A stretch of DNA of 64,000 nucleotides from CAVPKN01 sp963832835 (lineage in GTDB: Bacteria; Chlamydiota; Chlamydiia; Chlamydiales; JAAKFR01). The translations under genes were made by a program, and so were the position numbers. Location: contig CAWHVD010000001.1 in assembly GCA_963832835.1 (NCBI GenBank), positions 434,001 to 498,000 of the forward strand. Direction: 5' to 3'. The notes under the pieces are model-generated. The model was given only the letters and a program-made list of their open reading frames with translations, was not told the DNA's origin and searched no databases. Within the stretch, counting starts at the first letter, position 1; each line of letters opens with the position of its first letter. Of this stretch, positions 35,826 to 44,814 are shown one piece after another.

Positions 35826-36831
35826 TTGCCAACGTGAGTTTTGAGCTGAGGTCCGTATCGTAAAGCGTGCATCGCGCCCAGTGTTCTTTTTCTTTAAGAG
35901 GGAAAAGAGGAATGGGCTCTTTTTTGCATAGATCCATAGCATACTTGCAGCGAGGTTGGAAAGGGCAACCTGTAGGCATCTCGTTGATGCGAGGGACCAC
36001 CCCGGGGATCGCTTCAAGTTTATGTTTGCGGTGGTTGGAATCAGGCCGAGCTGCGAGAAGTGCTTGAGTGTAGGGGTGGGCTGGGTTATTAAGAAGAGAT
36101 GCAACAGAGCCATTTTCAATTTGGCTGCCCCCATACATGACAATTACCTCTGAGGCACACTGAGCGACTACCCCTATATCGTGGGAGATGAGTAGAATTG
36201 CCATTCCCTTTTGATCTTGCAAATCTTGTAATAGGCGTAGGATTTGAGCTTGGATAGTGACATCGAGTGCAGTGGTGGGCTCATCGGCAATGAGAATTTC
36301 GGGGGAGCAGATTAAGGCCATTGCAATCATAGCTCTTTGGAGCATGCCTCCGGAGAGTTGGTGAGGATAGAGTCCCATCACGTTGCGCGCATTGGGTAGG
36401 CGCGCGTCCTCCATGGCCCTCATCACGACATCTATAGCAGCAGAGTTCTCAAGATTCAGATGGGTTTCGGCTACCTCTAATAACTGCGCTCCGATCGTAT
36501 AAACAGGGTTGAGTGCAGAGATTGGGTCTTGAAAGATCATGGCGATGCGTTTGCCACGGATGCCGCGCATTTGAGATTCTTTGAGAGTTAAAAGGTTATG
36601 TCCATGGTAGAGAATCTCTCCTTCGGGAGGAAGAGCGGGGGACTGCGGTAAGATCCTCATCAACGCCAGAGCGGTCATCGACTTACCACAGCCTGACTCT
36701 CCTACCAGAGCTACTGTCTGGCCCCGCTTGAGCTCGAAGTTCAAGTCCCTCACGACAGGGTATGCCTTCCCTTCGATGCGGAGTTTGACAGTTAGGTTGT
36801 GTACCTGAAGAAGAGGAATGTTCATGCCCAT
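35809..36831 (-). CDS. dppD: Oligopeptide/dipeptide ABC transporter ATPase (DppD)
   Basis: A 340-residue ATPase paired with DppF. Walker A is GESGCGKSM (about residues 40-48), the signature is LSGGMLQRAMIAMAL (about 160-174) and Walker B is ILIADEPTTALDV. The C-terminal oligopeptide-transporter segment has GCPFQPRCKYAMDLC, a Cys-rich motif found in this subfamily that can hold an Fe-S cluster. It corresponds to CT690 and is divergently transcribed from the PhoU-like gene across about 50 nt. Confidence 0.93.
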   Translation of the reverse strand: MGMNIPLLQVHNLTVKLRIEGKAYPVVRDLNFELKRGQTVALVGESGCGKSMTALALMRILPQSPALPPEGEILYHGHNLLTLKESQMRGIRGKRIAMIFQDPISALNPVYTIGAQLLEVAETHLNLENSAAIDVVMRAMEDARLPNARNVMGLYPHQLSGGMLQRAMIAMALICSPEILIADEPTTALDVTIQAQILRLLQDLQDQKGMAILLISHDIGVVAQCASEVIVMYGGSQIENGSVASLLNNPAHPYTQALLAARPDSNHRKHKLEAIPGVVPRINEMPTGCPFQPRCKYAMDLCKKEPIPLFPLKEKEHWARCTLYDTDLSSKLTLANEEIT

Positions 36832-36887
36832 TTACAATATCCCTGGGTTTGATTATTATCATCGCAAAAAAAAATAGCGATTTGAAT

Positions 36888-37562
36888 ATGCAAACCCTAG
36901 CCCGCTTGTTTGGGCGCTCGCCCTTTGCCCCTCTCCAAACGCACATGGATAGAGTCGCTGCGTGCGTCCGCCAATTGATACCCTTATTTGAGGCGTTAGC
37001 AGCCAGGGATTATCCCCTAGTTGAGGTAATCGCCGCAGAAATTTCAAAGCTAGAGCACGATGCCGACTTAACAAAAAACGATATTCGTAACCATCTTCCA
37101 TCAGGTCTATTTTTACCGATTGCTAAGGCAAGTCTTCTCGACATTCTCTCACTTCAGGATACCATCGCAGATCGTGCTGAAGATGTGGCTGTTTTGCTCA
37201 CGTTCCACAATCTCGAAATTCTTCCTGTCTTTGCTGCTGAATTCCAGGCCTTTTTAACAAAAAATCTCGAAACCTTTGAGAAAGGGTATGGAATCATCAA
37301 AGAGATGGGGGAACTGCTTGAAAGTTCTTTCGGCGGAATCGAAGCGGAAAAGGTGAGTCAAATGGTTGGCGTAGTTGCTTTCAAGGAGCATGAAGCAGAT
37401 GTTTTACAAGCTATACTTTTAAAGAAAATGTTTAGTCAAAGTGCCGCGATGTCCACCCCAGCGTTTTTCCTTTGGATGAAAGTGATCCACGAATTGGCTG
37501 CCCTTTCAGACGAATCCGAAAGACTTGCAAACAGGGTAAGGATGACCCTCGAGGTAAAATAA
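36888..37562 (+). CDS. PhoU-like DUF47 phosphate-transport regulator
   Basis: A protein of about 225 residues of the DUF47/TIGR00153 family. All-alpha, it has FGRSPFAPLQTHMDRVAAC at the start, the metal-binding-type EAEISKLEHDADLTKNDIR segment (about residues 40-58) and a second matching FKEHEADVLQAILLKKM segment, the two acidic repeats typical of PhoU-like proteins. The start is set at the ATG at 36888 because MQTLARLF is the family-like N-terminus; an ATG at 36849 is alternative. It ends directly before the phosphate permease GTG (TAAGTG), so the two are coupled. It corresponds to CT691. Confidence 0.9.
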   Translation: MQTLARLFGRSPFAPLQTHMDRVAACVRQLIPLFEALAARDYPLVEVIAAEISKLEHDADLTKNDIRNHLPSGLFLPIAKASLLDILSLQDTIADRAEDVAVLLTFHNLEILPVFAAEFQAFLTKNLETFEKGYGIIKEMGELLESSFGGIEAEKVSQMVGVVAFKEHEADVLQAILLKKMFSQSAAMSTPAFFLWMKVIHELAALSDESERLANRVRMTLEVK

Positions 37563-38969
37563 GTGACCATCACACTCATCCTCTTGATTCTCGCCATTGT
37601 CGTTGGTTTTTATGTCGCGTGGAATATTGGAGCCAATGATGTTGCAAATGCCGTGGGCACATCAGTTGGCTCGGGGGCACTTTCCTTAAAGCAAGCTGTT
37701 GTCATCGCCGCGATTTTTGAGTTTTGCGGAGCTTTCTTTCTTGGTGGGGGAGTGTCAGAAACCCTAGAGTCTGGAATTGTGAATCCAGAAATTTTTACCG
37801 GCCGCATGCATGATTATATCTTTGGCATGCTCGCCGCTCTTTTAGCTACGGGCGTTTGGCTCCAGTTTGCTTCCTTTTTTGGATGGCCCGTCTCAACCAC
37901 ACATTCCATCGTTGGAGCTGTTTTAGGGTTCGGACTTGTTTTGGGTGGTGTAGAGGGGGTCTATTGGGATGAAATAGGCTCCATAGCTGCGAGCTGGGTT
38001 GTCTCTCCTCTTCTTGGAGGCGGATTGGCCTATTTAATCTTTTCGGCAATCCGTGTGAAGATCCTTTACCACGTCAATCCTATCGCTGCTGCAAAAAGGA
38101 TGACGCCCTATTTAGTATTCCTCATTTTCGCTGCTCTTTCCATGATCATTTTGTTCAATGGCCTCTCCAATGTAGACCTTAGTCTAACTTTTTTTGAAGT
38201 TCTGGGCATCTCATTGGCTTGTGGATGTGTCACTGCCTTCATCGCCTACATTTTGGTAAAGCGGATCAAAGAGCCCGCGCTACCAGTGCGAGGCCAACAT
38301 CTGCAGGTAGAGATTTCGTTAAAAAAGGCCCAAAAACATCTCCTGAGAGTGGAGGCTGCTGCCTCTGGTATGCTTCAATCTAAAGTACATGATCTTTTGG
38401 ATGAAATGGAGGCCCTCACTCAGGAGGTTGAGGTACCTGAGCAGGAGCAATACTCAGAGTTCATGGTAGTAGAAAAGATTTTTATCTATCTGCAAATCAT
38501 TATCGCATGCTTTATGGCATTTGCTCACGGCTCGAATGATGTGGCTAACGCCATAGGTCCTCTCTCCGCGATTGTGAATGTACTCAAAGGCAATCCTATT
38601 GGGGGTGAAAGTGTGCCCGCTTGGCTTCTTCTTTTGGGTGGAGTGGGTATTGTGGTGGGCCTAGCCACATGGGGATGGCGTGTTATTGAAACGGTTGGAA
38701 AAAAAATTACTGAACTAACCCCCTCTAGAGGTTTTTCTGCGGGTTTTGGTGCAGCAACCACAATCGTCTTAGCTTCTAAGCTAGGGCTTCCTATTTCCAC
38801 AACCCATGTATTGGTTGGTGCTGTGTTGGGGGTCGGTTTTGCCCGAGGCATTGGTGCTATTAACCTCAATACCATCCGGGATATCGTGATCTCCTGGATC
38901 GTTACCGTACCAGCTGGCGCCGTTTTATCGGTCGCCTTCTTCTATGCCCTTAGGGCCATCTTCGCTTAA
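37563..38969 (+). CDS. PiT-family inorganic phosphate permease
   Basis: A 468-residue inner-membrane protein of the PiT family. The two signature repeats are clear: WNIGANDVANAVGTSVGSGAL near the N-terminus (about residues 21-41) and AHGSNDVANAIGPLSAI in the second half (about 321-337). GWPVSTTHSIVGAVLG and GLPISTTHVLVGAVLG are the matching inverted repeats. A charged cytoplasmic loop (about residues 235-300) separates the halves. It starts with GTG immediately after the regulator's stop codon. It corresponds to CT692 and is the last gene of the conserved chlamydial block before the Pel locus. Confidence 0.94.
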   Translation: MTITLILLILAIVVGFYVAWNIGANDVANAVGTSVGSGALSLKQAVVIAAIFEFCGAFFLGGGVSETLESGIVNPEIFTGRMHDYIFGMLAALLATGVWLQFASFFGWPVSTTHSIVGAVLGFGLVLGGVEGVYWDEIGSIAASWVVSPLLGGGLAYLIFSAIRVKILYHVNPIAAAKRMTPYLVFLIFAALSMIILFNGLSNVDLSLTFFEVLGISLACGCVTAFIAYILVKRIKEPALPVRGQHLQVEISLKKAQKHLLRVEAAASGMLQSKVHDLLDEMEALTQEVEVPEQEQYSEFMVVEKIFIYLQIIIACFMAFAHGSNDVANAIGPLSAIVNVLKGNPIGGESVPAWLLLLGGVGIVVGLATWGWRVIETVGKKITELTPSRGFSAGFGAATTIVLASKLGLPISTTHVLVGAVLGVGFARGIGAINLNTIRDIVISWIVTVPAGAVLSVAFFYALRAIFA

Positions 38970-39079
38970 TGCCCTGGCCAAGCTGCTGCGCATCAATATA
39001 TTTTGATTAGAATTGCAAAGAACAGTCGGATCTTATAAAGCTAGTCTCATAAGTTATCTTCATTTTCTGAGAGATTTAC

Positions 39080-39868
39080 ATGCTCCTTTCATTTTTAACT
39101 TTTTTTCATTCTTTGTTTAGCCCTGTTGCGAATCCTGAGGAAAGCCCCTGGTTAATTTTGTATTCAAGTTACGCATCCGAATCAGATTTAAAGCCATTTA
39201 ACCCTATTGTGTTTGACGCGCAAATCCATCCTCCATTAGATGAGCTGGCTAAATCAAAAAAAACAATTTATGGGCGCGTGGATATTGAGCAGCTGTTTTA
39301 TGCCTTTCCTCAGTTTGCTCATATAAAAGATCAGCCCCAAGCCGTTTTCCAAATGTGCCAAGAGAGTTTTGTGATCAATTGGATGGAACACATTGTAGAA
39401 AACGAAATACCTGCTCTTTTAAAAAAAGGTTTTAATGGGATTTTTTTGGATGGTATCAGCGCGTGGAAAAAGGCTACTGCCGGGGCGCAGAAGTTCCGGA
39501 ATGCTTTGCCCCAGTTGATTTTACTCATGCGCTTGCATTTCCCTGGAACGCCCATTATTGTTCAAAGTGATCAAAGTGTTGTTGAAGAGATCGGCGGTTC
39601 TCTTGAAGGAGTTGTCAAATTCTCTGTAATCACGACCTATAATGAAGAGACAAATCAGTATCAATTTGTGGATGCTAAATTGCAGGGCGAGGCTGTAGCG
39701 GAGCTTAAGAAAATCAAAGAAGGGAATCCTCAATTGCAGGTTTTTACAGTCGATTTTTGGGATCCTAATGATGGGGAAACCATTCAAAAAATTTATGAAG
39801 CAGAGAAGGCCAACGGTTTTCGACCCTACGTAGGCAATTTTGGGCTGAATAAGGTGGTCTCGAAATGA
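39080..39868 (+). CDS. GH114-like protein of the Pel locus, catalytic Glu apparently lost
   Basis: A 262-residue exported protein (hydrophobic N-terminus LLSFLTFFHSLFS) with a GH114-type TIM-barrel pattern, the family of the PelA hydrolase domain and fungal Ega3. It aligns by eye along its whole length with the gene at 42190: FNPIVFDAQIHP against YNPIVFEVYTHP, KGFNGIFLDGIS against KGFVGLFFDQLD, and VDFWDPNDGETIQKIYEAEKANG against LDYWDPSDKEMYVKIYSIERAHG. GYVNLGE becomes GRVDIEQ, and AETLY, holding the expected catalytic Glu, becomes SVITTY. It may bind rather than cleave the polymer. It is the first gene of the + strand part of the Pel locus. Confidence 0.75.
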   Translation: MLLSFLTFFHSLFSPVANPEESPWLILYSSYASESDLKPFNPIVFDAQIHPPLDELAKSKKTIYGRVDIEQLFYAFPQFAHIKDQPQAVFQMCQESFVINWMEHIVENEIPALLKKGFNGIFLDGISAWKKATAGAQKFRNALPQLILLMRLHFPGTPIIVQSDQSVVEEIGGSLEGVVKFSVITTYNEETNQYQFVDAKLQGEAVAELKKIKEGNPQLQVFTVDFWDPNDGETIQKIYEAEKANGFRPYVGNFGLNKVVSK

Positions 39869-39919
39869 TGGAAGAGCGAGCACATGCCCGATAATACAAG
39901 GGAGAAGGAGTGGCTGAAA

Positions 39920-42193
39920 ATGCCGCCAAAAGGGCAATTTTTCAAAGGGCAGGTATTGTGTAATGGGTTCTTAAAGTATTTGATTTACTTTTTTCTACTT
40001 GCCATCCCCGCGCATGCCCATGACATGCCAAGGCGCATGATTGCTTTTTGGGATAGTTCAACAGATCTCTTATCCGACTCTATTGTGCCCAGAGTTGCTG
40101 AAATGGTGCTGAATCATCTGGGAATAGATGTCATTTATTTTGACATCATGGAACCCCTTCCCGATCTTTCAAATCGAACCGATGTTTGTGGTATACTCAT
40201 TTGTTTTGTGCCGGGAACAGTTCTGCCAGACCCTTTAAAGTTGATCGACTGGTCAATTGATGCGATTGATCGTGGCATTAAAGTGATCATAACAGGGAGT
40301 CCTGGAATTTCTCAGGCTCCCTTAGTGCAGCAGAATCGGCTGTATAAGAAATTAGGATTTGTCAATTTGGGAAGGAGCGTTCCTTTTACTTTCGATTACA
40401 AAATTCTACAGCAAGACAATCAACTCATTCCCTTTGAAAAAAAATACCCTGAAAATTTGCCTCCATTTGAGATAACACAAATACAGGGCGAGCACGTCAA
40501 ATCTTATTTGAGGGTCGGTACAGGGATAGATTCTTCAAGGGACTCAGATTTGATCATCATGGGCCCTGCGGGAGCATATGTAAATAGTAAATATGATACT
40601 AATTATGATCTTTATTTAGTGAACAAGAACCCAACTGCATTCGGTTGGTATATCAATCCATTTCTTTTTTTTAAAATGGCTCTCGGGTTGTCAGATGACC
40701 CTATTCCCGATACAACTACCCTTGCAGGAAGACGTATTTTTTATAGCATCTGCCATGGAGATGCGTGGAATGTCGAAACTTCTGTGGCAGAATTTCGTAA
40801 AAAAGAGGGGACCTTAAGCTCAGAAGTTCTTTTAGAAAAAGTGATCATACCCAATCCCGATATACCTATCTCTATGGGTATTATTGCAGCGGACATCGAT
40901 CCCAACTGGGTTGCAAAAAAAAACAGTAGAGCAGTAGCTCTCAGATACATACAAACGCCGCAAGTTGAAGTGGCGTCTCATACGTATAGCCACCCTTTTG
41001 ATTGGGAATTTTTTGCACCTGGGAATAATGGAAAAAAGTTGGAAATCAACTATCTACAGAACTATCCGTATTCCACTTGGGGAAATAGTTACCTGAGTTG
41101 GTTTCATGCCCAATTTTCCAAAGCAGTGCAATCTTACGAAGGTAAGAAAAATCACCGGGAGGGATTGCGTAAAGGATATGTCATACCAAGAGCTTATGCA
41201 AATCAACCTTTTGATATCAATTTAGAGATTGCAGGTTCCATTGATTTCATTAACGAATTAGCCGTGCCCGCTCACAATCCGGTAAAATTGCTTTTGTGGT
41301 CAGGTGATGGTTTGGCATGGGGTGATGCTGTGGTGCGTTGTTACCGAGCGGGAGTAAAAAATCTGGGCGTCGGATCTGCACGTTTGGATGCCGATTATCC
41401 ATCTTATGTGTTTGTGGGACCCATTGGGAGAAAACCCAGTGGCGTGATCCAAATTTATAATTCTTCAAATGGCGACAATGAGTACACCTATGAGTGGACA
41501 AAAGATTTTTACAGATTCGCCTTTTTGCAAAATACTCTAAAAAATACAGGTGAACCTATTCGTGTTAAGCCTATGTGTGTTTATTACCACTCCTTTTCCG
41601 GTCAATTTGAAGCAAGCGTAAATGCTATTTTAAGCAATTTGGAATACGTAAGGTCGCAGTCTCCTATTTCAATACAGGCGAGCCGTTTTTGCGAAATAGC
41701 CGAGGGTTTTTATTCAGTTAAAATTAATAAAATGGGTAATTCAAAATGGAAAATTCAGGATCGAAAAGGGCTGCAAACGCTTCGGTTTGATGATGCCAGG
41801 AATATGCAAATTGATGTCTCTCGATCAGTAGGTGTATTGGGCTATGTTCACAGTCAGGATGTCTTATATGTTTACCTTGACGCTGCAGTAAAAGAGCCGA
41901 TCATTACCACCCTGAACCAAGAGGGCAGCAGCACCCCCTATCTTGTGGATAGTAGTTGGGAAATATGGGACCTGCGGCGGGAAAATAATGCCTTGCACTT
42001 CCACACAAAAGGTTGGGGCAAACTCCAGATGAAATGGTATATGCCTCAGCCGGGAACATATTCTATTTCTCACGCCACAGTTTCTGGTCGATCGATCCTG
42101 TTAGAAGCAACGACCGAGAGTAACATTCTTTCCATTGAATTAGAGCTCCCTTTCAACGAAGTAGAAGAAATATTTATGGAAAAAATCCAATGA
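39920..42193 (+). CDS. pelA: PelA-like polysaccharide deacetylase
   Basis: A secreted protein of about 757 residues corresponding to the deacetylase half of PelA without the N-terminal hydrolase. The ATG at 39920 has a GGAG site 9 nt upstream and is preferred over the ATG at 39884. A signal peptide follows (LKYLIYFFLLAIPAHA). A Rossmann-like region (about residues 40-220) precedes the deacetylase domain, with ICHGDAWN in place of the D-rich motif 1 and VASHTYSHPFDWEFF (H-x-x-x-H metal site). KPMCVYYHSFSGQFEAS resembles the PelA C-terminal region. PelA removes acetyl groups from the GalNAc/GlcNAc-containing Pel polymer in the periplasm. Its last 4 nt overlap the next gene (ATGA). Confidence 0.8.
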   Translation: MPPKGQFFKGQVLCNGFLKYLIYFFLLAIPAHAHDMPRRMIAFWDSSTDLLSDSIVPRVAEMVLNHLGIDVIYFDIMEPLPDLSNRTDVCGILICFVPGTVLPDPLKLIDWSIDAIDRGIKVIITGSPGISQAPLVQQNRLYKKLGFVNLGRSVPFTFDYKILQQDNQLIPFEKKYPENLPPFEITQIQGEHVKSYLRVGTGIDSSRDSDLIIMGPAGAYVNSKYDTNYDLYLVNKNPTAFGWYINPFLFFKMALGLSDDPIPDTTTLAGRRIFYSICHGDAWNVETSVAEFRKKEGTLSSEVLLEKVIIPNPDIPISMGIIAADIDPNWVAKKNSRAVALRYIQTPQVEVASHTYSHPFDWEFFAPGNNGKKLEINYLQNYPYSTWGNSYLSWFHAQFSKAVQSYEGKKNHREGLRKGYVIPRAYANQPFDINLEIAGSIDFINELAVPAHNPVKLLLWSGDGLAWGDAVVRCYRAGVKNLGVGSARLDADYPSYVFVGPIGRKPSGVIQIYNSSNGDNEYTYEWTKDFYRFAFLQNTLKNTGEPIRVKPMCVYYHSFSGQFEASVNAILSNLEYVRSQSPISIQASRFCEIAEGFYSVKINKMGNSKWKIQDRKGLQTLRFDDARNMQIDVSRSVGVLGYVHSQDVLYVYLDAAVKEPIITTLNQEGSSTPYLVDSSWEIWDLRRENNALHFHTKGWGKLQMKWYMPQPGTYSISHATVSGRSILLEATTESNILSIELELPFNEVEEIFMEKIQ

Positions 42194-43038
42194 GACAGAC
42201 ATTGTTTCCATCTTTTTTGATTGGGTTGATCATTTGCTTACACACACATCTTTTTGCTCAGAGAGAGGATGCTTTTCCTTGGATTGTTTATTACAACAAT
42301 CAAGCATCCACCGATGCTTTCGAGCCTTACAATCCCATCGTTTTTGAAGTATATACGCATCCTGAGTTGCGCCCCTTGCTTGATAAAAAGAAAGTGGTTT
42401 TAGGCTATGTGAACTTGGGTGAGGTTGATAGGCCTACACCACAGTTTGCTAAAGCCAAGCGAGCCGGTTTGATGATAGCTGACAATCCGGATTGGCCAGA
42501 GAGCGTGTTGGTAGATATCCGTAAGCCTGCATGGAAAAAAATGTTAATGGAAGAGATCATACCAGACATTTTTGAAAAAGGATTTGTGGGATTATTCTTT
42601 GACCAGCTCGATGTCTCGCTTGCTCTTGAAAAAGAAGATCCTGAATACTACGGGGGCATGGCAGATGCAGCTATTGACCTTATCAAAACAATACGTCGGA
42701 CTTTTCCGGATAAGATATTGATGCTCAATCGGGCCTATGAAATCTTACCTGCTGTAGGCAACGATATTGACTATGAACTTGCAGAAACTCTCTATAGCCA
42801 ATACGACTTTAAGACCGAAAAATATTTTGTGCGTTCAAATGAAGACTATGAATGGCAGCTCAACAAGCTCAATCAAGCAAAAAAACAATTTCCTCATTTG
42901 GTTCTGTTCTCTCTGGATTATTGGGATCCTTCAGATAAAGAAATGTATGTAAAAATCTATTCTATAGAAAGAGCTCATGGACTACGACCTTATGTAAGCA
43001 CTATTGAATTAAACCGAATTATACCAGAACCATCTTAA
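42190..43038 (+). CDS. GH114 endo-galactosaminidase-like protein (PelA hydrolase part)
   Basis: A 282-residue secreted protein (signal LFPSFLIGLIICLHTHLFA) with a complete GH114 pattern: WIVYYNNQAS at strand 1, VVLGYVNLGEVD, GFVGLFFDQLDV with a conserved Asp, YELAETLYSQYD with the presumed catalytic Glu, and LFSLDYWDP near the end. GH114 enzymes cleave alpha-1,4-linked galactosamine polymers such as Pel; in Pseudomonas this domain is the N-terminal half of PelA. Here it is a separate gene overlapping the deacetylase by ATGA, so PelA is effectively split. The two products may act as one complex. Confidence 0.8.
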   Translation: MRQTLFPSFLIGLIICLHTHLFAQREDAFPWIVYYNNQASTDAFEPYNPIVFEVYTHPELRPLLDKKKVVLGYVNLGEVDRPTPQFAKAKRAGLMIADNPDWPESVLVDIRKPAWKKMLMEEIIPDIFEKGFVGLFFDQLDVSLALEKEDPEYYGGMADAAIDLIKTIRRTFPDKILMLNRAYEILPAVGNDIDYELAETLYSQYDFKTEKYFVRSNEDYEWQLNKLNQAKKQFPHLVLFSLDYWDPSDKEMYVKIYSIERAHGLRPYVSTIELNRIIPEPS

Positions 43039-43058
43039 AATAAGGTGTGTGCACGGAA

Positions 43059-43089
43059 AAAGACTAAGAGCCTTTGGCTCTTAATCTTT
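43059..43089. terminator. Bidirectional terminator between convergent Pel-locus genes
   Basis: TAAGAGCC and GGCTCTTA form a perfect 8-bp stem around TTT. The stem is extended past one mismatch by AAAGA/TCTTT. A-rich sequence before and T-rich sequence after the stem let it serve both the + strand gene ending at 43038 and the - strand gene ending at 43103. Confidence 0.75.
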
Positions 43090-43102
43090 AGATCGCTTTT
43101 GC

Positions 43103-44515
43103 CTACAGTGTGCTTAGTAACTGAATGAAGCTACTAAAATAGGTTGGGTAGGCATCGTAAGGATCTGCGTTGTTGTTATCAGTGACGAAAATCCATCCAA
43201 AATAAGCGGCTGCTTGCATAATAAATGTCGTAGGAAGCGTAGGGACATTATAACATATGATTGAAAGTTTGGTGGGTGGATAGACATTATACCAATTTGA
43301 AAATTGACTGAGGGGGGATGGCACAAAGTTGTTTTCAAAGATATTCACAATGTCCACATCAGCGCCGGCAGTGGGGTTGATGTTTGTCCCCGGGTTTCCC
43401 TCAACCATTTGTATTCCTAAGCTTTTTGCGTAGTCTGTGATTGTTTGATAATATGTGTGTTTCACTGCCATTAAATCTAAAAAAATGCCGTCGGGCTTGT
43501 AAAAATTTACCCATCTGGCAATATCTCTTTCGACAATCGTTTTGGAACGGTTCCCATAATTTGTGTTCACATATCCTAACATCACAATTCCTGCCGCTCT
43601 TAATTGCTCGACCGCATTTGTGTAAGTGGGATCTATAGATGTTCCCGGCCCATTAGCGGGGTCTAAAATCACCCATATAGGTACATTAGGATATTGATTT
43701 GCAATATCGATAAGAGGCTGAATCGCTGAGGCTGTTGGATAGATGTAAAAGGGAAAGATCGTGCCCACATCGACCTTATCCAGCGCCGACATTAGTAAAT
43801 CGAAATAGGAGGAGAGGGTACCAAAATACGCATCTCCATCAGTCACATATATCCATCCAGAAATCTGCTTAGCCTCGTAGATAAAGCCTGCAGGAAAAGT
43901 CCCAACATCATAAATGATCATCGCTGAGTCTGTACGTGGGAGTCCGGAGTTTTTCCAATTGGAATAAGTGGTTAGATCGGGCAGACCAGAGTCATTTGCA
44001 ATCACTACTGTATCAACCTCGGTCGCGTAACAGGTATTCACATTTTCTCCAGCGTTCCCAATAGAGAATTGCATTCCTAAAGATTCTATGTATGTGGTCA
44101 AACTCGAATAGTAGGACGAAGAGGTCCCCATAGCATCCAAAAAAATTCCATTAGGACAATATAATGCCATCCAAAGAGCAATATCTGTCTCAACATCGAC
44201 AATCGAGCGTGCGTTGTAATCCGTATTAACATAGCCAGCAACCTCAATCCCGGCTGCTTGTAGATCTGCTATAGCATCTAGATAAACAGGGTCTTGAGTA
44301 GCACCAGGGCCATTATCGGGATCTAGAATAACGCGCATTGGGACATTAGGATGTAGTGCCTTTGCATTTAATAAGGGTTGTATTGCCTCGGGTGTGGGAT
44401 AAATATAGAAAGGGATCAAAATCCCTTGCACATCTGCGTAAGCAGCGTAGTGCAACAATAAAAAAACACTCACGAAGAGCATTCCGATGAACCTGCTGAC
44501 AGAAAAACCTTTCAT
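43103..44515 (-). CDS. Secreted double spherulin-4 (GH135-like) protein
   Basis: A protein of about 470 residues. The ATG at 44515 is chosen because an excellent AAGGAGG lies just upstream and a signal peptide follows (FIGMLFVSVFLLLHYAAYA). The mature part is two tandem homologous domains of about 220 residues. Each begins with PFYIYPT, then NVPMRVILDPDNGPG or NVPIWVILDPANGPG, AGIEVAGYVNTDY or AGIVMLGYVNTNY, and GIFLDAM or GIFLDLM. This is the spherulin-4 family, whose member Sph3 (GH135) cleaves galactosaminogalactan and Pel. Domain 2 retains IVNIFE, while domain 1 has VVIAND at that place, so the first may be inactive. It lies downstream of pelG on the same strand. Confidence 0.8.
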   Translation of the reverse strand: MKGFSVSRFIGMLFVSVFLLLHYAAYADVQGILIPFYIYPTPEAIQPLLNAKALHPNVPMRVILDPDNGPGATQDPVYLDAIADLQAAGIEVAGYVNTDYNARSIVDVETDIALWMALYCPNGIFLDAMGTSSSYYSSLTTYIESLGMQFSIGNAGENVNTCYATEVDTVVIANDSGLPDLTTYSNWKNSGLPRTDSAMIIYDVGTFPAGFIYEAKQISGWIYVTDGDAYFGTLSSYFDLLMSALDKVDVGTIFPFYIYPTASAIQPLIDIANQYPNVPIWVILDPANGPGTSIDPTYTNAVEQLRAAGIVMLGYVNTNYGNRSKTIVERDIARWVNFYKPDGIFLDLMAVKHTYYQTITDYAKSLGIQMVEGNPGTNINPTAGADVDIVNIFENNFVPSPLSQFSNWYNVYPPTKLSIICYNVPTLPTTFIMQAAAYFGWIFVTDNNNADPYDAYPTYFSSFIQLLSTL

Positions 44516-44623
44516 AACGACCTCCTTGTGTTTAGATCGAACAATAGGATGGCATAAAAAAAATTTAATTGTCATCAGAATATTTACGATATGTTAACAA
44601 AGCCCTCATCTTGTCTTTATAAT

Positions 44624-44786
44624 CCTAAAAACGGCAGTTGGAGACGGCAAATTGACGCAATCTTTTGATCCAGAATAGCTTCCGCTAGGGGGGGCTTCAC
44701 CATTTGGGAATGTGCGCCCCCCTATTAAAAGTGATTCTAAATCAAAATGTTGCATCACTTTACCATCTCGAACTGCCGTTTTTAGG
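44624..44786 (-). mobile_element. Family-2 palindromic MITE, second copy
   Basis: A 163-nt element bounded by CCTAAAAACGGCA and TGCCGTTTTTAGG, opposite in orientation to the copy at 12855-13017. It is flanked by ATAAT on both sides, a possible 5-bp target duplication. It lies between pelG and the spherulin-4 gene, and its hairpin could attenuate transcription between them. Confidence 0.85.
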
Positions 44787-44807
44787 ATAATAAGCTGGAA
44801 ATGGTAT
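44787..44807. mobile_element. Family-1 MITE end stub
   Basis: After the family-2 element the sequence reads CTGGAAATGGTAT, the terminal repeat of family 1, and stops 7 nt short of the pelG stop codon. The rest of that copy is gone. As at 12793-13017, a family-2 element abuts a broken family-1 element. Confidence 0.7.
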
Positions 44808-44814
44808 AACGGTT

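Noticed and set aside
35826..36143. N-terminal extension of the DppF frame
   Set aside because: It lies wholly within dppD in another frame, reads as low-quality protein, and the family start MKKLLEVNDLKKHFP is at 35825.
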